DNA of 64,000 bases, taken from DATFXM01 sp035315885. GTDB lineage: Bacteria > Acidobacteriota > Blastocatellia > UBA7656. Both the position numbers and the translations under genes were made by a program. The stretch lies in NCBI GenBank assembly GCA_035315885.1, contig DATFXM010000185.1, positions 1 through 64,000 of the forward strand, in the 5' to 3' direction. Below are positions 41,314 through 49,601 of the stretch, one piece after another; positions within the stretch are counted from its first letter, which is position 1; each line of letters starts with the position of its first letter. The notes beneath the pieces were generated by a model. It did no database searches and was not told where the DNA came from. It saw nothing but the letters and a program-made list of their open reading frames with translations.

Positions 41314-43755
41314 TTATTTGGCGTAATATCCCTTGCGGGTACGAACTGCGGCATCCGGTCGATTAACCCTGACCCGAATTCGACGGAAGGTCCCGTCCTT
41401 CTCTGGATTCGTAGGCTGATAGCCGATGCTGTAAACAGTGCGTATCGCGGCCGCTATCTGTTTGTATACTCCGGCCAGATCGCTAGCCTTCTCCGCGCGG
41501 AACATCTGTCCGCCGCTCACCTCGGCAATGCGCTCAAGCTGATCGCGGGCGATCGCATAAGCCTCCGAGCTGCTGTTGCCTCTCTCGAACACCTCTTCAT
41601 ACTCGGTGTCCAGATAAATGGGAAACGCGATCACGTCCGCTTCTTCCAGCTTGTGCACCAGCTGCGGAAACGAGACTCGACTATCGAGCGGGTTGTAGCG
41701 ATCCATCGAGCTATCCACGCCGTCACTCAGCACTACAATTGCATTGCGTTGTCCCTGAGTCCCGCGAAGCGTGTCCACCAGTGCAAACCACACAGCTTCG
41801 TAGAACGCCGTCCCGCCTCTCGGACGCTCGATCGATCGAATCCGTCGCTTGAGCTCTTCGCGGTCTGACGTCAACTGAGATACGACTCGGATTGAATCAG
41901 TGAATGAAACCACGGCCACCTTATCCTGAGGTCCCAGTACGTCCACGAACTTCAACGCGGCTGACTTGATTACTTCGAGTTTATCCTGGATGGAGCCTGA
42001 AAGATCGATCAGCAGTACAAGATTGAACGGGGCAGTGGACGGCGCAAAGAACTCAATCCTCTGCGATGCGTCGTTTTCCTGAATCTGGAAATCTTCCTTC
42101 TTCAGATTTCCGAGTGCGAGGCCGTTTCTGTTTGTGACCGAGACATTCAGGTTTACGAGGGCTGCCTTTAGAGTAATTGCCTCATCGCCGCCGGATGTCG
42201 AATGACTCGCAGAAGTCTCGGCCGGCGCGTGGTCGGCTTCGTCGATTGCGGAACGATGAAGGACCGGTGGCGCACCGCGGCGGGGTGCTGAGCTTGCGGC
42301 GATTTCGTTATTGTCGTCGTTGGTTCTTGAATCGGTGCTGCGATCCCCGTTATCTGCCGGCCGGTCGAAAGCGGGATCAGACGCTTTTCGCTGGTTGATC
42401 GAAGTGCTGCCACGCCGTTGAGCAGGCGCGGTACCTTGAGACTGGTTGTCGGTGTCCTGTTGCGGAAATACGGTGTTGTCGGCGTCGTTTGAGCTGAGCG
42501 GCTGTCCCGACGGAATGATTCGAACTCGCAGGCCCGAGGTCCCACCGGTTGTTTTGCGGCTATTGCGCTCGCGTTCAAAGGGTCCGCTACGGTTCTTGGA
42601 GCCGCTGTCATCGCCGATATCACTGCCGGCAAACACGCCGACTCCTCCGCCCGAGGTGGTCTGATTAGAGGGCCGTTGAGATCTGGTTCCAGATGATCGC
42701 GATGACGTCCCGGATTGTTGGTCCTGGTCGACATCGTCTTGATCGACTGTGCCGGCGTTCGGATCCGGAGAAGCATTTATCGGCGAACCCGAAGGAAGAA
42801 TTCGCACCTTGAGCCCGGACCCGCCGCCTCCGGTGGACCGTTGCTGCCGATCACGCTCGAGGGGTCCGATGTGCCCTTTCAGATTGCCATCGGTTCCTCG
42901 ATCGCTTCCTGCAAAATCAATCGACCCACCCCCACTGGTTTGATTGTTGGCTGGGTAGTTGCGCGTGCCGCGTTGCGACATTGTCGGAGAAGCGTCTGAG
43001 GTCTCCTGAGGCTGAGATGTTGCAGTAGACTGACCCCCGACAGTTTGAGCGTTTCCTGAATCAGAAGTCGTGGGCTGAGGCGCGACTGCTTTTGCGATCC
43101 TGGCCGAAGCCGGACCGGGCGTCAGCGCAATGTTGCCGCTGTCGCTGTTGAGGATTATTTGCGAGGTGCCGGAGCCGAGCTGGCCTCTCAGACTCTGATT
43201 GCCCTGGCGTTCTACATCTGAAAGAGACAGGTTGGAGCGTATGGTTCCGCGCATGCTTCGAGCATCCACCAGCGCATCGTCGGAAGCGGGAAGTCGATAA
43301 GAGATCGACCCGGCGGTGGTGACTATGGTTGCGCCAAGAAGCGAGCCGGAGACTTCAACGGGAAACTCGCCTCCTGTCAATGCGATTTCGGATTGGTGAG
43401 GTACATAAAGCGTGAGGTCTATCCTGCCGGGCTGGAGCCCGGCTCTGCATTCGATGAACACAGTATTTCCCGCGCCCATCATTACGAGCTCTGACGGCTC
43501 GAGCGGAATATTGTCCGAGGTTTTCTTCTGGGCGACGATTCGCACCGAGTTCGAGTTCCATGACTCTATGCGGGTTGAGCCGAGCGAGTTTTCAATCTTG
43601 ACCTGGCCGCCTGGCTTTAGTGTAAAGCTCTCGACGCGCATGGAGCTGGATTGAGCCGAAGCTGCTGATGCGTTGATCAACGACGACGAAAGCAGAGCAA
43701 GGATTGTCGTTGCACAGGCTACTTGTCGCCGTACCGTGGGGACTAAAGCGTTCAT
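41314..43755 (-). CDS. Large secreted VWA protein of acidobacterial type
   Basis: The 813-residue product has a signal peptide, a DUF4097-like beta region (residues 37-220), a low-complexity Ser/Asn/Gly/Gln-rich centre (220-510) with two imperfect copies of an about 80-residue module containing SGGG...FAGSD and GLKVRILPSG/GLRVRIIPSG, and a C-terminal VWA domain (about 560-810; LVLLIDLSGSIQDKLEVI). The last block, RTVYSIGYQPTNPEKDGTFR, matches the VWFA-related acidobacterial family. Likely envelope or extracellular. Confidence 0.88.
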   Translation of the reverse strand: MNALVPTVRRQVACATTILALLSSSLINASAASAQSSSMRVESFTLKPGGQVKIENSLGSTRIESWNSNSVRIVAQKKTSDNIPLEPSELVMMGAGNTVFIECRAGLQPGRIDLTLYVPHQSEIALTGGEFPVEVSGSLLGATIVTTAGSISYRLPASDDALVDARSMRGTIRSNLSLSDVERQGNQSLRGQLGSGTSQIILNSDSGNIALTPGPASARIAKAVAPQPTTSDSGNAQTVGGQSTATSQPQETSDASPTMSQRGTRNYPANNQTSGGGSIDFAGSDRGTDGNLKGHIGPLERDRQQRSTGGGGSGLKVRILPSGSPINASPDPNAGTVDQDDVDQDQQSGTSSRSSGTRSQRPSNQTTSGGGVGVFAGSDIGDDSGSKNRSGPFERERNSRKTTGGTSGLRVRIIPSGQPLSSNDADNTVFPQQDTDNQSQGTAPAQRRGSTSINQRKASDPAFDRPADNGDRSTDSRTNDDNNEIAASSAPRRGAPPVLHRSAIDEADHAPAETSASHSTSGGDEAITLKAALVNLNVSVTNRNGLALGNLKKEDFQIQENDASQRIEFFAPSTAPFNLVLLIDLSGSIQDKLEVIKSAALKFVDVLGPQDKVAVVSFTDSIRVVSQLTSDREELKRRIRSIERPRGGTAFYEAVWFALVDTLRGTQGQRNAIVVLSDGVDSSMDRYNPLDSRVSFPQLVHKLEEADVIAFPIYLDTEYEEVFERGNSSSEAYAIARDQLERIAEVSGGQMFRAEKASDLAGVYKQIAAAIRTVYSIGYQPTNPEKDGTFRRIRVRVNRPDAAVRTRKGYYAK

Positions 43756-44050
43756 GACTACCTCCGCTCGAACGGTTGGAGAAACCTCAGGACCACTTCA
43801 GCACCGCGGCCGAAGTTATTTCTCTTAAATGGTCAATGACACGATTCTCGTACAACGAAGAAAATCGAGTCAAACTGAGGATGGCTCACCCGATTGGGTT
43901 AGGTTTAGGTTGAGTGGCATCAAGCGCTCGGGCTCAAGACACTCGTCTCGATAGGAGCAGAAGCGCTTCTAGAGGATGGCTGTGCCGGTGTTGTGATCAA
44001 TCAATCTTGAGGACTCGAAAGACTAAACCCGGAAGCGGAATCTTTGGCAG
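43756..44050. other. Intergenic gap between two VWA genes
   Basis: No gene, RNA or clear repeat was recognised; it would carry the promoter of the 41314-43755 gene (-). Confidence 0.6.
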
Positions 44051-45772
44051 TTACTTTCCGCTGTGCGCTTGTGTTGCGCTGTAGCCGCGACGGTGACGGA
44101 TCGCAATGTCACTTCGGTTTTTGACCTGAATACGTATCGATCTGTAGCCCCCATTTGAAAGCGCGTTCGTCGGATAATAGCTCAGCACGTAAACATGCCG
44201 TAGCTCTTCAGCAATGCGCGATGCAAGACCGCGCATGTCACCAACCGTTTGCGCATCATATACCGGCCCGCCGCCCGCTGTGGCGATGTCCGCCATGAAG
44301 TCGCGACCCATTCTACGCGACCATTGTCCGTTACCCGTCGCGCCGCTGGGTGACCCGCTGTTGGGCAATGCGTTGAAGTGGTTCGGACCCCTCTTCCTCG
44401 GCGTCGGAAAAGGGAATGGCCAAAAGATCGGAGGGAGCTGCGTCGGAATTCTGGTTTGAGGCCACGGACCCCGGTTCTGAACCATTTCAAGTCCGGGATA
44501 ACGCAGACCGTATACGAGTACATCGGATTCGGTGACTGTATTAATGGCATCATCATAGCTGATGTGCCTGCTCGTCGTGTCTTCGCCGTCTGAAAACAGG
44601 ATCAGCGCTTTGCGACCCTCGAGACCCTTGAACCTTCGCTGGACGGTTTCAACTACTGCCTCGTAAACGCTGGTCCCTGAACCAGTCCTGATCGAGCGAA
44701 TTGCCGACTCCAGCACTCTTCGGTCGCTGGTGAAATCGGTGAGGAATTGACTCCGGCGATCAAACGCCACCACCATTACCTCGTCCTGAGTCCTGAGCTC
44801 ATGCACGAAAGCCAGGGCCGCCTCCTGGATGTCGTCGATACTCCCGGCAACGCTCGGGCTGACATCCAGAAGCAAGGCGACCTTAAACGGTACTTCCTCG
44901 CTGCCGAATGAAGCGATCTCCTGGGGCGTTCCGTCTTCCCATAACAAAAAATCCCTCTTGGTCAACTGTGGGATGTACCGCCCCGCCCGATCGCTAACGA
45001 GCAAAGGGATATTCACCAGCGTCGATTCGAGGCGAATTATGTCGCCGTCGGTTGACGACTGGTTCTGGCCCGATTGCTGATCCCCCGGCCCGGTCGACGG
45101 TCTTCTGCCTCTCGAGTTCTGGGCGTCTGCCTGCTCAGAATCACCCGGCCGTCGAAGCACCGGTCGAGAACTCGTTGGGTCGTCGTTGCGAGCATCTGTC
45201 GGCCGGCGCAGCTCAGGTCTCTGGCGGCCCGTCCGGTCGGTCGTATCATCTGGGTAGTTCTGGTCCGGATCGTACCTCGAGTCCCCGGACCTTTGCGACG
45301 TGTTGCCGCTGTCGCCGCTCGAAGACGAGCGCGACTTCGTGCCGGACGATCCAGAGTTTGAATCGCGCCCACTGTTTTGCACGAGCGGAGGCCGATCGAA
45401 TGGCGGCGCCTTGCGACGCGGAGGAGGAGTATCCTGACCCCCGGACGATGAAGATTGAGCGCCCTCATCAACCAATGACTTTTCGGCAATCGCCGAGACC
45501 GGTTTCACAGAAGCTGACGCTGCGAAGCCAACCGGAACGCGATCGATAGGCTTCTTGTCACTTTGCGATCCGTCAGAGACGTCGTCGCTCGCAGCAGCGT
45601 CGCGGTACGTGTCGGTTTTGGTTGATGTGGAGGCAGAGTTGTTACGTGATCGCTGGTTCTGGGGGCTTGCGCTTAAGGAAGCTGTAAACGCGGATCGTAC
45701 CGGTAAAAGCGTGAGCGCAAGAATGGCCAGGACAGCGCCTGAAACGACCGGCCGAATCACCCTGGGCTTCAT
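44051..45772 (-). CDS. Secreted VWA protein of acidobacterial type
   Basis: The 573-residue product starts at MKPRVIRPVVSGAVL with a signal segment. The centre is Ser/Arg/Asp-rich. The VWA domain from about residue 270 contains KVALLLDVSPSVAGSIDDI and VALLFSDGEDTTSRHIS-like LILFSDGEDTTSRH. The C-terminal HVYVLSYYPTNALSNGGYR block is the family end. It is a paralogue of the gene at 41314-43755 and is separated from it by 295 bases. Confidence 0.88.
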   Translation of the reverse strand: MKPRVIRPVVSGAVLAILALTLLPVRSAFTASLSASPQNQRSRNNSASTSTKTDTYRDAAASDDVSDGSQSDKKPIDRVPVGFAASASVKPVSAIAEKSLVDEGAQSSSSGGQDTPPPRRKAPPFDRPPLVQNSGRDSNSGSSGTKSRSSSSGDSGNTSQRSGDSRYDPDQNYPDDTTDRTGRQRPELRRPTDARNDDPTSSRPVLRRPGDSEQADAQNSRGRRPSTGPGDQQSGQNQSSTDGDIIRLESTLVNIPLLVSDRAGRYIPQLTKRDFLLWEDGTPQEIASFGSEEVPFKVALLLDVSPSVAGSIDDIQEAALAFVHELRTQDEVMVVAFDRRSQFLTDFTSDRRVLESAIRSIRTGSGTSVYEAVVETVQRRFKGLEGRKALILFSDGEDTTSRHISYDDAINTVTESDVLVYGLRYPGLEMVQNRGPWPQTRIPTQLPPIFWPFPFPTPRKRGPNHFNALPNSGSPSGATGNGQWSRRMGRDFMADIATAGGGPVYDAQTVGDMRGLASRIAEELRHVYVLSYYPTNALSNGGYRSIRIQVKNRSDIAIRHRRGYSATQAHSGK

Positions 45773-46241
45773 GGAGTAACTCCGGTTGACTGAGTTTATT
45801 CCTGGTGCTGAATTCGCGCAACCAAAAAACCGCAACGGGCCGTGTGCCTCGCCGCATCGCTGGTAAAGGGCACTGGCGGATTCAGGCATTGGATGTTTGG
45901 ACAGACTCACGGCGTGGCCTACTGCTTCTGGAAATTTCGATTGACCGACGATTTCCGAAGAACGAATGATCGGTTTAGGGTTTCGGGTTCGTCTGGCCGC
46001 GGCATGTTGAGCCGTTCGGCTACGTGCAAGCCACTGTCGAACGAACCCGAAACCCTAAACCCGAAGCCTGAAGCCTGACCCTGAACCGAAGAGCTCGGCT
46101 TGAACAGAACAAGACAAGCAGGTATTTGTAGAATCCCGCTTCACGGGAGAATGACGAGATAGGGCCGCGAGCTTAGTTAAAGTAACTTGTGAACTGTTGG
46201 ATAGAGTTTACCGAGGATCTCAATCCAGAGGGAGATCAATA
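45773..46241. other. Divergent intergenic region with inverted repeats
   Basis: This 469-base gap separates the VWA gene (-) from the propeller gene (+). It includes the repeat pair at 45969-46078. The remainder has no recognisable gene. Confidence 0.6.
45969..46078. repeat. TTTAGGG/CCCTAAA inverted repeats
   Basis: Left arm TTTAGGGTTTCGGGTTCGTC and right arm GAACCCGAAACCCTAAACCC with GAAGCCTGAAGCCTGA following. This is the same style as at 29764-29920. Confidence 0.85.
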
Positions 46242-47795
46242 ATGCTGAAATCGATGTTCGGTCGCGGCTCTCACCAGGGCGGGCTCGCGTTTGTCGCAGT
46301 GCTGGTAGCCATTTCCTTCTCGAAGCCTTTGCCGCCGGCGTCGAACGCCGGGACCGCCAGCCTAGAGATCGGTGTCTTTGAGTCTCAAACCGATGTGGGT
46401 AATCCAGTCAATGCCGGTGGCGCCAGCTACGATGCGAACGGGCAGGAATATGTAGTGACCGGGTCGGGCACGAACATGTGGGCTGACCGGGATGAGTTTC
46501 GATTTGTATGGAGGCGGATGAAGGGAGATTTCATTCTCACCGCTCGGGCTCGGTTCGCGAGTAAAGGGGTTGAAGAACATCGCAAGATGGGTTGGATTGT
46601 TCGATCGAGTCTAGACCCAGGATCGGCTCACGTAAATTCAGCCGTTCACGGAAGCGGTTTGACCTCTTTACAATTTCGCCGGGCAACCGGACAGCCGACC
46701 GAGGAAGTCCGGTCACCTGTGACTGCTCCCGATGTGATACAGCTCCAGCGAAAGGGCAGCCAGTACAAGATGATGGTGGCTCGCTTTGGCGACCCCTTTC
46801 AGAGCGTGCAGATTTCGGATGTGTCACTCGGAGACGAGGTCTACGTTGGGATCTACGTGTGCTCGCATAACAAGGATGTGGTGGAAAAAGCGGTCTTCAG
46901 CAACGTTCAGATCATCGTCCCCGCGAAAGATGACTTTGTTCCGTATCGAGACTACATCGGGAGCAATCTGGAAGTAATGGACGTGGAAAGCGGAAGGCGG
47001 CGGATAATTTATCAGTCGCCAGACTCGCTCCAGGCGCCGAATTGGACTCGCGATGGCGAGGCGCTGATCTATAACACGAAGGGGAAGCTTTACCGGTTTG
47101 ATCTTGCTACAAAGTCTCCGAACCTGATCGATACCGATTTTGCGACAAACAACAACAACGACCACGTGCTCTCATTCGACGGCCGCCTGATCGCGATCAG
47201 CCATCACAGCAAGGACGATCAGAACAAATCGATTGTTTACGTTGTGCCTGTTCAAGGAGGTAGACCGAAGAGAATAACCGCGAGTGGTCCGTCTTATCTT
47301 CACGGATGGTCTCCCGACGGCCGATTTCTGGTTTACACCGGCGAACGAAACGGGGAGTTCGATATCTACAAGATCAAGGTAGACGGAGGAGATGAGGTCA
47401 GGTTGACCAGCGCTCGTGGTCTGGACGACGGACCCGAATTCACCCCCGACGGTAGATATATCTACTTCAATTCGACTCGAAGCGGGAACATGCAGATTTG
47501 GCGAATGAAACCGGACGGCAGCTCGCAGGAGCAGGTTACCAGTGACGAGTTCAACAACTGGTTCCCACACATTTCGCCCGATGGGAAGTGGATAGTGTTC
47601 CTTTCGTTTTTGAGCGATGTTCGAGCGGATGATCATCCGTTCTATAAACAGGTTTACTTGCGCTTGATGCCTGCTGCTGGAGGCATTGCGAAGACGATAG
47701 CTTATGTATATGGCGGGCAGGGAACCATCAATGTGCCTTCGTGGTCGCCGGACAGCAGGCGCATTGCATTTGTCAGCAACAGCGATATGCGCTGA
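46242..47795 (+). CDS. Secreted TolB-like beta-propeller protein
   Basis: The 517-residue product has a signal segment (residues 14-35), an N-terminal laminin-G/DUF1349-like sandwich (45-210: WRRMKGDFILTARARFASKG, HVNSAVHGSGLTSLQFR) and a C-terminal WD40-like TolB propeller (WSPDGRFLVYTGERNGEFDI, FTPDGRYIYFNSTRSGNMQI, ISPDGKWIVFLSF). The ATG follows GAGGGAGATC. Probably a periplasmic or extracellular binding protein. Confidence 0.88.
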   Translation: MLKSMFGRGSHQGGLAFVAVLVAISFSKPLPPASNAGTASLEIGVFESQTDVGNPVNAGGASYDANGQEYVVTGSGTNMWADRDEFRFVWRRMKGDFILTARARFASKGVEEHRKMGWIVRSSLDPGSAHVNSAVHGSGLTSLQFRRATGQPTEEVRSPVTAPDVIQLQRKGSQYKMMVARFGDPFQSVQISDVSLGDEVYVGIYVCSHNKDVVEKAVFSNVQIIVPAKDDFVPYRDYIGSNLEVMDVESGRRRIIYQSPDSLQAPNWTRDGEALIYNTKGKLYRFDLATKSPNLIDTDFATNNNNDHVLSFDGRLIAISHHSKDDQNKSIVYVVPVQGGRPKRITASGPSYLHGWSPDGRFLVYTGERNGEFDIYKIKVDGGDEVRLTSARGLDDGPEFTPDGRYIYFNSTRSGNMQIWRMKPDGSSQEQVTSDEFNNWFPHISPDGKWIVFLSFLSDVRADDHPFYKQVYLRLMPAAGGIAKTIAYVYGGQGTINVPSWSPDSRRIAFVSNSDMR

Positions 47796-48464
47796 TGGGT
47801 ATGATCAGTGGCTCCTTAGTTCTAGCGCTCGGCTTCCGTTGAGTTATGGCTGTTTCAGGAGACGAAGACCCCGTCCCAGATGGTTCCTTGACGCATTGGA
47901 AACTCATCCTCTCTCTTAATGGATTGTCCCGATAAAGCCCTGAATGGTACGGAGGGTTAGGCGTAATGAATTGAATCAGCCACAGAACCCCTCCAGGACT
48001 AATAGACGTAAATTAGAGGTGTTGCCATGCATGAGCTTAGTGCGTTGTGCGAAGGTTCGATTCCAACTATTTTGTTTCTGTCTGACGTTGTTGCGATGTC
48101 ATTGCCCCTTGGCCTCAAACCCGAACGCTTACCCGCCACCAGGCCTCAGAACGCGTACACGAATGGCGCCCGTTGCGAACGTATCCGAGTCGCACTGACA
48201 CTTTGACGTCGCGGTGAACAGAGAGGACGGGACACGACTACTCGGGTCGTGACAATTATCGGCCGCCGTTCATGGAGGTTGCTTATGAGCGAACCTTGCA
48301 ATCAGCGCGGTGACCCTCAGGCGGCGATGTTTGTAATCTGCAAAACCGCTGGAATATACTCTACAAGCGCCGGCATATAGTCTTATGCGCGATGCGGGGA
48401 CGACCCGATCGAGCAGATCTGAGTTAATGACGAAGGGCGTAGTAGAGGCGTAAAGGAGAAAACG
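47796..48464. other. Long intergenic region without recognised genes
   Basis: The 669 bases before msrA hold only short unsupported reading frames (the longest, 47944-48198, has no family resemblance or ribosome binding site). Nothing else was recognised. Confidence 0.55.
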
Positions 48465-49142
48465 ATGGCTCTCGGACAGTTCAGGATTCTGGCGTTGTGT
48501 GCGGCGCTGTGTGCGGGTTTGATAGTTGGTGGGTGTAATGTTGCCAGTGCAGTTGCCGATGTGCCGGACCCGGCGATGGACTCGCCGCTTTCGCCGACCA
48601 AAGGAGAGCAAACGGCGGTGTTGGCTGGAGGCTGCTTCTGGGGTATACAGGCGGTGTTCGAGCACGTGAAGGGTGTCGTTGATGTCAAAGCGGGATATTG
48701 CGGCGGTTCGGCTGACAGTGCTCAGTACGAGACGGTCTCGAGTGGATCAACGGGGCACGCCGAATCGGTGCGGATCAAATACGATCCGTCGCAGGTATCG
48801 TATGGGCAGCTCCTCAAGGTGTTCTTCGCGGTCGCGCACGATCCGACGCAGAGAAATCGTCAGGGTCCGGATGTTGGAACACAGTATCGCTCGGCGATCT
48901 TCTACGGTAATGACGAGCAAAAGAAGATAGCTACTGCATACATCGAGCAGTTGAATAATGCGAAGGTTTTTCCTCAAAAGATCGTGACCGAGGTGACGGC
49001 TTACAAGGCGTTTTTTGAAGCTGAGGCCTATCACCAGGACTACGCTATGCACCATCCTGACGAGCCGTACATCAGGATAAACGACTTGCCAAAGGTGGCG
49101 AATCTACGGAAACAACTGCCCGCTCTTTACAAAGGGAAATAG
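48465..49142 (+). CDS. msrA: Lipoprotein peptide-methionine sulfoxide reductase A
   Basis: The 225-residue product has a signal with lipobox LIVGGC (Cys24), indicating membrane-anchored periplasmic location. The MsrA domain has the catalytic GGCFWG, TGHAESVRIKYDPSQVSYGQ and HDPTQRNRQGPDVGTQYRS. It reduces methionine S-sulfoxide. TAAAGGAGAA precedes the start. Confidence 0.95.
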   Translation: MALGQFRILALCAALCAGLIVGGCNVASAVADVPDPAMDSPLSPTKGEQTAVLAGGCFWGIQAVFEHVKGVVDVKAGYCGGSADSAQYETVSSGSTGHAESVRIKYDPSQVSYGQLLKVFFAVAHDPTQRNRQGPDVGTQYRSAIFYGNDEQKKIATAYIEQLNNAKVFPQKIVTEVTAYKAFFEAEAYHQDYAMHHPDEPYIRINDLPKVANLRKQLPALYKGK

Positions 49143-49601
49143 AGGAGAGTTTGGTGTTTGGAGTTTCGGGTTTTCGGTTCTTCTGATTAACTCCAGAGAA
49201 AAGTGCTGAGTCAAAACCCCGAAGGGGTTGCAGAACGCGATCTCAGAAGCACGCCTTCGCGACCCCCTTCGGGGTTGTATCATTTCGGGCCTCCAGCCAG
49301 GCGAGCCGCGGACGGCAACCGTTGGGCTATGTGCGCCAACCCCTTAGCGGTTGACGACCAAATGCTGTGCACTCCAGCAATACAGCCAGTGTTCTAACAG
49401 CGTGTCACTCTCACGCGAAGTCATACGAATCATCCGCGATCCCTACGCGATCCATTAATGACCCATTTCTGACCGCGTCAGGCACAGCCCTAATCTACTA
49501 GGTGAAAGGTCTGAATTGTCGGAACGACTTTTGCGTTTTCCAGAAGCGTATATCGGCTGTTCTTATGAGAGGTGAATAACAACAACGAACGTGAGGTCGT
49601 T
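49143..49601. other. Intergenic region with GC-rich palindromes
   Basis: AACCCCGAAGGGGTT lies at about 49216, ACCCCCTTCGGGGTTG at about 49261 and CAACCCCTTAGCGGTTG at about 49338. They are related small hairpins, resembling dispersed REP-type units. No gene was seen in the 459 bases. Confidence 0.7.

Noticed and set aside
47944..48198. An 84-codon plus-strand frame
   Set aside because: No ribosome binding site, odd composition and no family resemblance.
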